This document shows, piece by piece, positions 46,350 to 58,834 of a stretch of DNA of 64,000 nt; the stretch's first letter is position 1, and the number at the start of each line of letters is the position of its first letter. The notes below the pieces were generated by a model, which was given only the letters and a program-made list of their open reading frames with translations, did not search any database and was not told the DNA's origin. The stretch is from Odobenus rosmarus divergens (taxonomy: Eukaryota; Chordata; Mammalia; Carnivora; Odobenidae): NCBI RefSeq assembly GCF_000321225.1, contig NW_004451506.1, positions 48,452 through 112,451 on the forward strand, given 5' to 3'. The translations under genes and the position numbers were made by a program.

Positions 46350-49265
46350 GGAGATCAACAAATGGAAATTGTATCAGATGTTATCTTGAGGAACAGGTCC
46401 TAAGATCTGCAGATTTGTTTCAAGAAACACCAGTCAATATTTGTATGTCTTATCCTTTCTAGTATGTACCTCAAGTGTCCCTCCTTGAAGCCTTACTAAT
46501 TGGTCTGTACTTCACTGCCACATTTGTTACTTCTTCCAACTCAGACTTTCCTGGCCTCTCTGCAGGTCTCACGGATATCCGGACCTCACTGCAGCATGAT
46601 GAGTCGTAACAAATACAAATATTTAACATTCTCAAGGAACAGAGTGTGATTTTGTTAAAATTGCACCAAGAATAGAGATAAGCAATCCCTTATCACTCTG
46701 GAGTCCATTCCCTTTTGAGAAAAACAGCCTCTAACACTTAGGTTGATCTTCTTCACCAAAGATAGATTTAAAATCACGGTAAGAAGAGTAGTTACACTTT
46801 CCCCTGATTCTATATTGGTTTTCAAATGTTGCTCAGGTTCTAATGGATGATAATAACCTGGGCCACACCTTGGTGTGAACTTGGAAATCAGATAAGGAAG
46901 AGGTCAGTTGGAGGAGGGAAGCAGACAAGGGGATACCAATTTATTCTTTCACATAAAATTGGACTTTTTAATAGAAAGGGCCAAGCCTAAACTTTTTCTG
47001 ATTTAAACAAGAAACTTAACATTACCCATTACAGCTGATAAATGGAAGGCGAGGGACAAAACCAACCCAGGAAGCTCAATGGCATGTGTGCAGCCAAGCC
47101 ATGGGCCTGGAGGATCCTGCTGTGCTCCAGGGCATGAAAGGGAGCCTGTCTGTCTCCTCCTTGATCCCCTTTCATGATCCCTCCTGAGGGTGGAGAACAC
47201 ATGGATGGAGACAGTGGGCTAGAGGATGTGCACCTTTATGGAAGAGTTGGCTCCAGCGACCAAATGGTCTACCTCTCGGTCTTACACCCGAGATTGTTCA
47301 GGTCCTACTTGAGACACTGGAATTGCTGCTACTGTTTTGTCTTCAAAAGCTTCCTCTGAGAAGAACAAAGGGGGGCCACGGTTGCTCCACAGAGCTTGAC
47401 TTCATGGTGTCTTTATACCAAGAGGCATCAAAAGCCCAGGAGATTGGGAAAGCAAACAAGACCAATCCAGCCCAGAGAAGTCTCCTAACAAACCCCACCA
47501 GAGCCAGTGGGCTCACTGGTTCCTCCACAGTGGAGGAAATCTCAACTTTATCTAATAGAATTTTCTGGGAGGCCTTAAGTTCCTCTCCCCAAACACAGGG
47601 CTTCCGACTATCAGGTTTAGGGATGTTTTCCCTAGGATCTCAAACCAAGTCCACTTCCATTTCTTTTGTCTATTGGCTCTGCTGCCTTTGAAGTTAACCA
47701 CTCTCATTTTAACCACTTGCAAGAGCACATCACTGGATGAGACGTGAGACACCCAGAGTTAGGCTGCTTTTTGGAAACACCGATCTATTTTGAGAGAAAT
47801 TTGTTAGAAATCCACCTCTAACCACTAACTCCTGCTGAATTGCTTCTGATCTACTTCTCCAAACCAAATTCATTTATGACAGCCTTGAAGTTACATCTCC
47901 AAATCCCCAGATATCACATATCAGAGGGCAAACTCTGTGATCCCTGTCAGACTAAAACGGCTATTTAAAAAAGGCTAAAAATCATTTCAGGCTCAAGTTG
48001 GTGGGAATCCCAATACTGGCATAGACAATCAAAGCGTTTAACTACCGCCTGTCCTCTCCAATCAGGAATGCGATGATCAATCGCAAATTTGATCTGACTC
48101 ACTTTCAACTAGAGCCAATTTGTACCTTAGTCATTCCAAATAACAACAGAGCAAATAAACAACTCCCCATTGGGTACCAACGTATCAAAGAGCCACAGGC
48201 TTCAAAAGGTTTGCTGCCCCCGCAGGTTATCCACCTGCAGTGTTTTGGGCTCAGCCTCTCAGCCCCAGAACAGCCCAGAGGGCGCCTAGCCTCCTGGGAG
48301 CAGCTAAAGGAGTTAGATGGGCCCTCGGCAAGATCAGGCAGCTGTGACTTCCCTGGGGAGACTTTTACCACCACCCCACCCCACCCCCCGCCCGATATGT
48401 ATCTGGAAGGGTCCTTAAGGATAAGAATGGAAGATACTGTTTACTCAGCTTGACCTTTAATTGGCACACGCTAAATTCCACAGGATTACTAAATTCCACA
48501 GGATTACCTGTTCTCATTTAAACAGTACATCCTTTGCTGGGACAAAGATTTTGTTTGTTTGTTTGCTTCCAGGGATTATATTTGTTTTCATTTTTCTACT
48601 TCCAACTTTATTAGGAGACTCTGTAATAGTAATTGACTAGGCTTTTTTTTTTTAGGATTCAAATTTCTCCATATCAAGCTAAATAAATTGAATTTCCATC
48701 TTAATTGGCCTATTTAGTAAAAACAAATGCACATGAATGTGTGTAAAGCTATTAAAAATATAGCATGCATTAATTATAATGTTGGTTTTTAAAAGACGTA
48801 TAATTATTCACTCAACTATTTTTTAAAGTTCCATCAGTAGATCCTAAAACTGTAGATGTATATCAGAGTGTTAATAGCATTACCTCTTTGTAGCAAGACT
48901 CTCAGTTTTTCTTCTTTATATTTAAGACTTTGAGCATCTTATACCATGAATATACATTTTTCTAGGATGAGGAAAAACATGATGTTTGTTTCAGGTATAT
49001 ATTTCTGTTTTTTTAATAACAAATATAATAATGAAAAAACTTCATTATTTTTCATATGATTAAAGTGAAGCCACCTTTTCAACAAGTTTGACATGCATGG
49101 AGCTATATTTGAGATTCTGAATATTGCCAAAGACAGTGAATTTAATAGTTAAATGTATGTTGTAAATTAAAAAAGAGGATAGGAATAAAGTCTCTTGTTA
49201 CAAAATTTAAGTACCTAAATTCGTTAAAATAATCTAATAAACTACCTGCTTCCCTTCCTAGAGCA
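46350..49265. other. No gene seen
   Basis: Unique sequence with open frames up to 126 codons (48073-48453) lacking recognisable domains. It contains an 18-bp tandem duplication at 48471-48506 and C-rich 'ccccaccccacccccc' near 48375. Confidence 0.45.
48471..48506. repeat. Perfect 18-bp tandem duplication
   Basis: ctaaattccacaggatta occurs twice back to back. Confidence 0.95.
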
Positions 49266-49267
49266 GT

Positions 49268-49828
49268 TCAGTCTTCCTCAGTTATACCCCTTGGACCATA
49301 CATACAGAAATATATTGCACAGAGAAGGCAACATTTTTTTTTTTTGTAGAAAATATTTTTTGAACAACAAAATTGACCCTTGCCTAAGATTCTCCAAAGC
49401 TGCAGGGTATTTCTTTTAAGCCAAAGGTCCCACTTCAGGCTTAACATGGACGCCCCATAGGCACCAGCTAGCACATACCCACTTAGAACCCCTCTGGTGT
49501 TCTTAGGATCCCATATGAAGACCACTATCTGCCGAAACTTCAGGGATGATCCTTGAATATTATGGGCAAGAATCCCAGGGCTAGGTTTAGAAAAGCCTAC
49601 ATTATTAGCAAACAAGGAAGGCCAGTATGAAAATATCGTTTGAAAACTGTGTGTGGTCTCCATTTGTTTTAGCTTGAGTGAAGATTTTCTGTTACCCAAG
49701 AATGGTACTGAGATATGTTCCTTATTGCTTAAACCTGGCTCTGAAGCAAAAATCTCTGGCTCCTTTTCTGGGGAGCCCAGCGTCTTCTCGGAAGTCACAA
49801 AGATGAAGGACACCTGCTCGACTTCCAT
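49268..49828 (-). other. 186-codon open frame of unknown meaning
   Basis: This is the longest open frame in the AT-rich part of the window. The ATG has a purine at -3 and G at +4. The translation shows no signal peptide, zinc finger or other motif I recognise. Near the end a genomic A-tract codes a short lysine run. No splice sites, promoter or poly-A signal were convincing. It may be chance, a decayed retrocopy or a lineage-specific transcript; I do not call it a gene. Confidence 0.15.
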
Positions 49829-49829
49829 T

Positions 49830-51500
49830 ACAGTATGGAAGGGACAAAGAGAATCATACTCAAAAACTAAAGCAGAGAATATTCTAGCACCAAGAAAACA
49901 AATGATATCCTTTTCATACTAAGAATGAAGTTTCCTAAACACGTCTCACTAGCTTTTAAGGCAAATTAAGGCAGCAGGATTTGGATCACTTGTCCACTCC
50001 AGGGAAAGCACTGGAAGGAGACACTTGTACACAGCTGGCAGGGGGCCTCTTACTCTAAGGGTCTTCAGCTGAAGCAAGTAGGAATTCAGATGGTGATTGC
50101 AAATTTTTATAAACAACCAAACACTGTAAATATTTGGACATGAAGTATAGGCATGAGCAGCTTTTGCATGTAGCAAGAAGGGTTATTGCCCATGACCCTC
50201 AATGTTTGTATTAGGCTGTGAATGTCATGACCGGAGAGTTCTGATCCCTCTCCCATTCTCTCAAGTTTGTTGATCTCCACCCTGGTGGCTGGCTACACAA
50301 AGTCAGGTCCCCAGGCCAACAGCCTGGCTATTGCTATCGCTGTAGGAGATGTTCAGGCTCTAAGAGTCTGCCGAATGCCTGCTAAACCAGTCTGCATTTT
50401 CTCAAGACCTCCAGGGGACTGAAATGCCCATGAAAGTGTGAGGAGTGCCTGCTACAGTGTAAACAGTGTTGCTATTCAATTGCAAAGACCTAAATTTAGC
50501 GAGCATAACCGATTGAAAACTTTGGTATGTCTCCTTGACAACTCTTAGGAAGAACTATAATATAATATTTAGTAAAAGAATGCAAAAACCATTTTAGTTT
50601 AGCCTTTTTTAAGGATTGTCTTCTTGCTTTCCCCACCCCCCCCCACTCTGACTCAGATTTTCGTTTCTTCATACCCTTCACACATTTCTCTTCCTTCTCA
50701 CTTCATCCAGTCAAACTTACCTTCGGGCACCTTAAGCACCTCTAGGCTTCCTCAGAAAGTGACAATGACAAGCAGCAGAATCAGGGAAAAAGAAAGAACT
50801 GGCCCCACAGATTTTATTATGAACCGCTCACATTTAGCGTAAGAGTTTACAGTTTATAAACGTTGGATTGTCGCAATGTACCTTTATCACCGAAGGCAAA
50901 GCAAGTGATACCATCACCATCCTCACTGACATCTGACAGCTAAAAAATCCTGAGGTTGCATGAGATTCCGTGACACATGCACCATCCCACACTGAACAAC
51001 AGGCAGAACTGCAAGGGTTTCTGCAGCTTCAACTGGACTCCTTCCTCTGAGCTGATGCTTCCTTGGTGGCAGCAGGAGTCAGGGAGAGTGCGGTTATGGA
51101 CATCCCCAGTGTCAGCAGTGGGATGGCTGAATTGGACCGGGGGGTGCCCTGAAAGCACAATGCTCTCCTAGACGCTACAAGAAAGGCCACGGTCAGCAGA
51201 AGCCTGATTTGGAGACCCCAGGCCTTAAGCATGACCACACGTTGTAGGTTTCTTTTCAGAGGAAGGGAATTTGGGAGCTGCCTTTGCAGAGAATGATCTG
51301 AGAGTGTGGAGAGCAGCAGAAGCGTCTCACCCAGGTTTCAGTCTGCCTGTTTGAGAACCCAACCAGGCCTGAGAAATAAAAGCCATGGGGGAGCATGGTG
51401 TCCTTGGGCACAGTGTCATTGTGTCCCCCCATAATTAGTACCTTCATCATCCCCATCCAACACTCCCGAGCCATCAGACTCTGGGTTCAGGCCTTCATGT
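49830..51500. other. No gene seen
   Basis: Unique sequence, short open frames only. Confidence 0.5.
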
Positions 51501-51504
51501 TCAT

Positions 51505-51640
51505 TTTCTAGATTAATAGTCATGGCAATCCTACAAGGGAAATATTTGTGCTCTCATTAAAATGAGAAACCAGGCAACTGAAGAAAAACCATGGTATCTG
51601 CTGATGGTCACAGAGCTAGTAGTAAGTATTGCTGTGGTTT
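51505..51640 (-). mobile_element. MIR, antisense
   Basis: 'agtcatggcaatcctacaag', 'aaaatgagaaaccaggcaac', 'gctgatggtcacagagctag' in antisense MIR order. Confidence 0.6.
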
Positions 51641-51769
51641 CTACCTTGATTGCCTTGACCTTGGAGCTCAAATAAGGGAGTGTCAGAGCTGATATGTCTA
51701 CTGCATCACCAGCATCCAGGTGGCCTGTCACATGTCCCGATTCCTTGATTCCACCTCTCAAGGCAGAAT

Positions 51770-51855
51770 CTGTAGGGATGGGCCCCAGGCATCTGGAAGC
51801 TAGGACATGACTCTAGTTATTCTGATAAGCACTGAAGACAGGGAACCACTACCCT
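51770..51855 (+). mobile_element. Possible MER5 end
   Basis: 'gatgggccccaggcatctgg' to 'agggaaccactaccctagg' resembles the right half of a MER5 element. Confidence 0.35.
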
Positions 51856-52000
51856 AGGTTATTTGGCCTCTTACTACATATACATTGGAGTTTAGGTTTG
51901 ATATAAGAGGCAACTGGGACATAAAAAATTAACCAAAGGAAGAAATGGCATTATCTTATAGAGAAGAAAATACCCAAAGTAGGAATTTTAAAACCTTTGT

Positions 52001-52184
52001 TTTTTTTTTTAAGATTTATTTGTCAGAGAGAGAGAGAGCATGAGCAGGGGGAGAGGCAGAGGGAGAGGGAGGAGCAGACTCCCCGCTGAGCAGGGAGCCC
52101 AATGCGGGACTCAATCCCAGGACCCTGGGATCATGACCTTAGCCGAAGGCAGATGCTTAACCGACTGAGCCAACCAGGCACCCC
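52001..52184 (-). mobile_element. CAN SINE, antisense
   Basis: Poly-T tail, short 'aagatttatttgtcagagag', and head ending 'gagccaaccaggcacccc'. aaaacctttgtttt before and aaaatctttgtttt after (52185-52198) form the duplication. Confidence 0.95.
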
Positions 52185-52214
52185 AAAATCTTTGTTTTAA
52201 TACTTTCATGGCCC

Positions 52215-52345
52215 TTACTGGGGTCACCTTAACCTCTCTAAGCTTAACTGTATCTGTTTGGAAAAAAAAAAAAAATCTTGCTCAGCCTAACTAGAATTGT
52301 TACAAAAATATAAAAAAATAAATGTAAAAAGTTCTGAAAAGCAAA
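52215..52345 (+). mobile_element. MIR 3' part
   Basis: 'ggtcaccttaacctctctaa', 'ctagaattgttacaaaaat' and 'aaatgtaaaaagttctgaa' follow the MIR core and 3' end. An A-run replaces part of the core. Confidence 0.45.
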
Positions 52346-52349
52346 TGTT

Positions 52350-52750
52350 TTATAGCCACATTGGAGTTATAATGAAAATAAGTCTCCAAGCAATTAGTCC
52401 TATAGCTTTGAATTATATGGTCTGTTAAAGAAGAGGTAAGTCAGATTTCTCTCCCCGTTATGGAGGTAGCCATGAGTCAGAGACCATTCAAGGTTTGGGC
52501 ATAAAGTGGACGACGGGGAGTATGATTAGGAAGACAGGCCAGAGAACTGGCAGGCTTAGATGACCCTTGGAATGAAGGAGGTGAAGAAATGAGAGATGGA
52601 GAGGCTTTTTATAGAGGTTCGAGGCTGAGAATGGGGGTGCTCAGATTTAAATAAGAAATTGGCACCAGGTGATGTTTAGAGGGATTATGTATAGAGAACA
52701 GATCATCAAGGTCTTTGGAGCATGAGAGGCAGAGAGAATGGTATTCAGAG
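52350..52750. other. No gene seen
   Basis: Unique sequence. Confidence 0.5.
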
Positions 52751-52754
52751 TCAT

Positions 52755-52880
52755 TTACTTTTTTCACTCATTTGCCAGACATTATTGGTCATTTTCAATG
52801 GTCTGGTGCTAGATATTCTAGGGTTCTTGAGATGAATGGGAGAGAGTCCCCGGCTTTAAGGGCGCATGGTGTGGGTGGGG
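52755..52880 (-). mobile_element. Probable L2 3' end, antisense
   Basis: 'gtgctagatattctagggtt', 'gagatgaatgggagagagtc' and 'ccggctttaagggcgcatgg' match the antisense L2 terminus. Confidence 0.45.
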
Positions 52881-52884
52881 TGGA

Positions 52885-53495
52885 TCTTGTGGTAATGGTG
52901 AGTAACTATGACAGGGGAAAGATGAGCTCCTCCAGGGTCAACCCTGCTGGGAAAAGCAAGAGTTAAAGTCACTTGAAGGGGAGAAGAGAAGAGCAGGGCA
53001 GAATCAGAGCTCCACCTAGAGGACAGATTTGCCTGGGAAACCCTCCTTGGGTGCCTTCAACCTCTGACTCACAGTTTCATCCAAATTCCACAGCTAACAT
53101 GGAGGATTTGCTTTTTTTCCTCCATGCATAGATTTCCACTGAAGGACAGTCATCTCATGTCCGGTATATATTTTCCTGAAGAGGCCATCTACGGTGATGC
53201 GTCAAGTCTTTAATATTATATTTATTCCAAATAACTCCGAGTGAATTCTCAGATGTCACTTTCAGTCATTTCCTATCTGCCTTATCACATGGCCAATGTG
53301 AAATGAAACCACAAAGGAATCGAGAGTTCAATTTCTCTTCCAGAATAAATGGCAATGAAGTAACCAAAAGACAGTGATGATTCTGAAATAAATACTATCA
53401 CCTTCTCCGTTTAGCCTTTTTGAGTTAAAGTTCCTCTTTTCTCATTAAAATGTTTTTTTTTTAATCACTTTTTTGCTGGAACTGCTTAGGACAAA
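52885..53495. other. No gene seen
   Basis: Unique sequence. Confidence 0.5.
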
Positions 53496-53499
53496 AACT

Positions 53500-53655
53500 T
53501 TGTATGTACATATCTTACTGTAACTTGTGTGTAGTTATTTTAATGGTATTCACACATACACTGAGTGGCCCATAAGCTATTTGAAGGCCTATTTATTTTT
53601 GTATCCCCTATCACACTACCTGACATGGAATGGGACAGTCAACATGTGTAGAAGT
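53500..53655 (+). mobile_element. L2 3' end
   Basis: 'agtggcccataagctatttg', 'tttatttttgtatcccctat', 'cactacctgacatggaatgg' in sense L2 order. Confidence 0.5.
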
Positions 53656-53659
53656 CTTT

Positions 53660-56500
53660 TGGGATTAAGAATAAAATAACAAGAAGTCCTTTGCTTCAAT
53701 CTCCTTCCCCAACTAGGACTGTGCTCAAAGCATCCCCTTTAGTATTCATTAAAAAAAAAATTTTAGGTGTGACACCAAAACTCAATAGAGAATGGAGAGA
53801 TTTGAGAGTTCTCTCATGAAAAATTGAAGTAGAAACTCAGAGTCATGATCAATACTGAAACATCTGGAGAGAGAGGGAGGGGTAGGGGGCGAGATCTGAA
53901 TATTTGGAAATGAATGTCCACATTTGGAAGTTGAGGGGAAAAGAAGCGGAAAAAAAAAAAATGCTGAGAGGATTGGCCAAGGAAGTTGGAAAAATTTAAT
54001 ATGTCAGGGAGGTTGCGGTAAAAGATAATCAGATAATAAGAAAGCAGTGTTGGCAAGCCATTTGTTTGATGAAATGACCTGTAACTTTTAAAGTGTTTTT
54101 CCAGAGATTGGGGCGGGGGGCATAAATGGATTTTCATTGTCTGACATCTCTTTTAAATGTATTTGTAATAAAGGATTTCACAAGTTAGCGGCATTTCCAT
54201 ATACAAATGGAATTGTAAAACTGTAAGCCTTAGAGAAAAGAAACTGTTTTATTTCTTGAGTATATTACATTGTCTAGCACAGTATTAGGCAGCTAGCATT
54301 TATATAATCAAAACTGTTTATTATGGTTAAATTGACTTGCCATAGGAGCAAGAAGCATTGCATTGCTGAGGGAGGACCTGGGGGGATGGAGGTGAGTAAT
54401 CCTGGCTCCACTGAAGTTGAGAAACTAGAGGAGAATGAAGCCAACACCTCTCGTAGTGACGAAAGCATAAACTGATCCTAGCCAGGGTCTTAATCAAAAG
54501 GGAAACAATCCAGCGGAGTCCACAGAGAGCACATTGGACCAAAAAACAGATTTCAGTGAACCAGGTCAGCAAAATGTGAAAATTTCAGCTAGAAAGGCCC
54601 AGCCTTCCATGCATCCCAAGATATGGGCAACCCTTCCCGATACATAGGTACATGAAGGTGTATACACCACCACAGATATGGCGAAGGAATTGGGACAGAC
54701 ACCCTGGGACTTGTTAAATGGGAAATGATGGCGCTGGATGAATAGAAGGAAGTGATGACAGGCCAGACGAGGGGGACAGGGAAGTGTTAAAGTTGGAAGA
54801 AGTGGAAACAAAAGGTTAGGAATACAGCATATGCTATTTGCCTTTTAAGTGACATTTTGGTTTGTACTAAGCACAGTTCTTAGAATTAAGAGTCAGTTAC
54901 GATGACTCACTTCTTTCAAGATTCATATACAAAATTTAACTTTCTTTTTTTTAACTAAGTATGATGTTTAGGAATCTAAGAATTCTGCTTTTAGGAAATA
55001 CATCATGATTTGTTTTTTGATATATCACTTTACCTAAACCCACTGTGAAGAAATGGTTAAAAAAACAAATCCCAGAAGAAATTAAATTTTATTTCTCAAA
55101 CTATCTCAAGCATCAACTATTCACTGTATTCTTTGCCTATGCTGAAGAAATAGGGATTCGTGGTGAATGTGATCTACATAATCGAATCCACAATGTTACC
55201 ATAAATATAACACCCTCTGACGATGTCACATTATAGCTACTCTTTTAAACTACAGACATTTTAACTTTTTTTTTTTTTTACCAAATATTAAAACAAGGTG
55301 GAACGAAAGGCTTCTTATATTTGACAACCAAGAAAGATCGTATGACACTGAGAACTCTGCCACATACAAGACTGGCATGAAGTGGGTGGAAAAATGGCTC
55401 GATGGATGGAAACCTGAATTGGCCATAAACATCAGGAATGAAGAGCAACTTCCCAGAGTCAGGCTGTGGCCCAAATCCCACTCAGGCCAGTTGGCTCTGA
55501 ATGGAAAAAAGCCGGCCCAGCTCATAAAGAGAAGATCCATATCTGAATATTACTTTACCACAGAGCAAAGGCATGGCCTTGTGCCAAGAGGAGACAGAAG
55601 TTCTTCTGATTATTCATTAGAACGGCAGCCTTAACCTTTCAAAGAAGCCCCATTCAGAATCCCAGCAATGGAAGGGCACAGTTGGAGAGCCCGGACTCCC
55701 CCCAGGGCTCCAGAGTAAGCCACACCTTAAACTAGACTCCAAGGCACTCAGGTGTAGACCATGCTTGCTCTCTGATCCCCCTGGGTGCTCTCAATGCGGA
55801 CATTACCTTCAGGAGAGAAGTCAAGGACCACTCCCCATATCCCTACGCTACCATATTAAAAGCAGGAGGGGAGAACTTTAATATATATTCTGAATTTTGA
55901 CTTCTGGACTTCGATCTGCCGTTAGCTAACCACACATACCATTTACTTCAGTCTCCTGAGAAAATTTTGAAGAGTAATAAAAAAAAAAACCCACCACATG
56001 TGAGAAAGAGGATCAGAATCCACATGAGAGATCATTTACTTGAGAAAGCGAGAGTATCTTCAAAGAGGGGAAAAAAGCATTTAAACCTAAAATATTTCAT
56101 TCCTAAGATTGATTTTATTGATAAAAGCGATTAAACTATTTGGGGACCTTATTTCTCTCAGGTTATTGCCAATTATCAAGTTTCATGAAAATTCAAACAA
56201 GGCAACTGGCTTTACTAGAGAAAAAAAAATGCCCATTAAAAAAAAGTATCCTGCTACATATTGCTGTATGTAAAGACCAAATGAGGTGCACTGAAGCTCT
56301 CAATAAATTTGCAAATTTATTACTCCAAATATCATGCAAAGAGGTCTAGGAAACCACAGAACTATGTATTATTATATAATATATATTATATTCTATGTAC
56401 TGTTAAATTATCCTCATTCTCTGTAATACCTCATTTAAACATCACGTAATACAAGGTATATATTAACAGGATGTTAACTGGGCATTAACACTGCTCCCTC
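53660..56500. other. No gene seen
   Basis: Unique AT-rich sequence. Open frames are up to 107 codons without domains. T-run at about 55266-55279. Confidence 0.5.
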
Positions 56501-56516
56501 TTGGAAAATACAACGC

Positions 56517-56703
56517 GGGGAGCCTGGCGGCGCAGTCCGCTAAGCAACGCCACCTGGTTTCAGCTCAGGTCCTGATCTCAGGATCGTGGGAATGAGCCCT
56601 GCGTGGGACTCTGTGCTCAGTGCGAAGTCGGCTTAAGACTCTCTCCCTCTGCCCCTTGCGCGTGCTCTTTCCCTTTCTCAAATAAATCAATCTTTAAAAC
56701 AAA
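56517..56703 (+). mobile_element. CAN SINE, diverged head
   Basis: 'ggggagcctggcggcgcagt' is a variant head; the body and 'aaataaatcaatctttaaaa' tail are typical. The duplication gaaaatacaacgc (56504-56516) matches gaaaatacaatgc (56704-56716) with one change. Confidence 0.93.
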
Positions 56704-56719
56704 GAAAATACAATGCAGT

Positions 56720-57885
56720 TGTATCCCCACGTGACCAGCTGAAAGAGAACACCTACTGTGGTCCTGTATGGCTTCAGGTGGGCACTCCTCACAGATCTCA
56801 CTCATGAGAAGAAAACTGTCCTAAAGGGGGCCTGGGAACAGTAGGGGTGGGGAGGGAGAGAGATCACCTTCTGAGGATGTAAAGCACAGTTAGAGAACTC
56901 ACAGCACAAAAGTTTCCTGAAGCACAGAATAATGGAAGTAGGGTATTGTTGTTGTTTAAATAAAATTAAAAAATCTCCTGCTCTAGTTTCAATGAGAAAC
57001 TACAAGTATTGCCACTCTAAAGGAACCCATAGCCCCAAAGGGGAAAAGAACTAATACCCGCTCTAATTTCCTTTGAATTTAACTGGACTGTGAGTGTTTT
57101 TTAATGATTTGGTCTTTAAAGTGCATAATTTACTTAAAAAGGCACATAATGAAGATGGAAAATGCATGCTTTATTTTGTGCTGGGAGACCCTTCTTTTGT
57201 TTCGCTATCAATACCTTGAAATATCTCCACATATCAATTAGTCCCCGGTAATCACGGGGCTAAATGGGCTCTACTGTTTCATCAGCTTCACATTTGCCTG
57301 GAATGAAACTGCTTCCTTATGTTACTAGTCCAAAAGCTCTTCTTGGTAGCTCCTCAACCTCCTCCCAAGGCCCTTGCTCCCACACTCACAGGCACATACC
57401 ACCTTTCTCAAGCTGCTAAAGCAACATGCCCACCCAGACGAAAGATGCTCAGACAGAGGGAAACTTTGATGTCCCACCCATTGTTCATTCTCCCATCTGC
57501 CTCCTCTCCGCCCCCCCGCCACTATTTTTTTCAGTGTATCCCCAAACTTACAAAGCATCTGTTAACATAGATAACAAGAGTTAACAGCAAAGTGTTTGTA
57601 TAAACCAGAGGTGTGTGTTCTGTTGTTTTTGTTAAGGAGAAAGAGGTGTGTCTCTGTGTGTGTGTGTGTTCAAGAGAGGAAGTTTGAGGTTTTGCATGGG
57701 AAGGAGGTGAGTACGTTCCTTGCTTTAAAAACGTTAATTTCTTAGAAACTAAGTATCCGGCAAATTAGTAATAAACATACCCCACCTTTATGTACGTGAG
57801 CTGCAAAGTTCAAGTGCCTGCGTCCAGGGCGGTGATTAAAGGTAGCGTTCAAATGAGGAGACGGGTATAAGGTGTGTCTTTTAAA
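56720..57885. other. No gene seen; left shoulder of the CpG island
   Basis: AT-rich sequence with a short (GT)n at 57655-57669. A strong plus-strand splice-donor-like GGAG|GTGAGT has its GT at 57707-57708. Confidence 0.45.
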
Positions 57886-57889
57886 CTTT

Positions 57890-58830
57890 GAATGTGACCC
57901 TTTCTAGAGCCCCTCCCGGTCTGGCGGGCAGGACCAGGAGTGTCGCGGCTCCGTGCGGGACTCTCGCTGTCCCCCGGCCCTGGGAGGAGCAGCCCCCCGC
58001 AGCGAACCCACGAGAGCCAGCGCGGAGGCCGCCGCTGGCAAGCCCAGGTGCAGGCGGAAACGCGGAGAAAGGCCGGGACCCCGAGCCCCGCCGGCTCAGG
58101 CGCCGCAGACACACCTCCCAAGGCAGGTTTTACAAAGCGCGAAGCCCCGGCGCGGTGTCCGGCTGGAAGCAGGCGCGCGGTGCACAGGCATGCAAGGCAT
58201 GACCCAAGCCGCTTTCCTCCCACGCACCTACCCGCACCCTGACTCCCAGACCCGACTCCCCCCGCCCCCCCGCTCCCCGGCCAGCTATGCCTCAGTTGGC
58301 CTCCGGAGCAAATCCGTTTTGGAGGCAGCCCCCTCGCAAGGACTACCAGGCAGCCTCTCTGCCACTCGTCCCGCCATCAGCGGCTGGCACCCGGACAAGT
58401 GGGCGAGGGTAAAGGAAAGTCGCCCCGGGCCGCCGCCGAGAATCGCGCGGCTTCCCACTTACTTGGAGTTGCAAACGCCGCACGCGCTCGGACTGCCTTT
58501 GTTGAACGCGGCGAGGCTCTGCGCTCGGTCGGGTGCCGGGTGGCCGCTGGCCGCGCGCCGCTGCTGCGCCCTCGCTCCCGGACGGTGACGGCCCGGGCTC
58601 CCGCTCCCCTGTGCCCTCTTGGGCTCGTCCTCCGCGTGGCGGCTCCCTCGGCGGGATTTGGGACGGGCAGGCGGGGAACCCGATCCAGCCTCGGCCTCCG
58701 CTACGCCCTGCCGGGGAGGGAACGGAAGGGAAATGGAGAAGGGGAGGGATGAGCGGAGCGGGCAGGGCGAGGACGCAGGCTGGGCGAGGGAGGGAGCGCG
58801 CCTTTCCCTCGCGAGCTGATTGGGAAACTC
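57890..58830. promoter_or_regulatory. CpG island, probable gene promoter or first exon
   Basis: Roughly 900 bp of very GC-rich sequence with dense CpGs in a window where CpG is otherwise scarce. It includes an Sp1-type GC box in 'ccccgcccccccgctccccgg' (about 58259) and a CCAAT motif on the minus strand near 58818-58823. A strong minus-strand splice donor (AA|GTAAGT, first intron base 58462) suggests a first exon transcribed leftward. A plus-strand donor-like GTGGGT lies near 58984. Long open frames occur on both strands (211 codons plus, 178 codons minus), but GC-rich sequence has few stops, so these are weak coding evidence. The gene cannot be named. Confidence 0.8.
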
Positions 58831-58834
58831 ATTA

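Noticed and set aside
57953..58588. 211-codon plus-strand open frame in the CpG island
   Set aside because: GC-rich DNA is poor in stop codons. The translation is Pro/Arg/Ala-rich low-complexity sequence, and equally long frames occur on the other strand, so it is not evidence of a protein.
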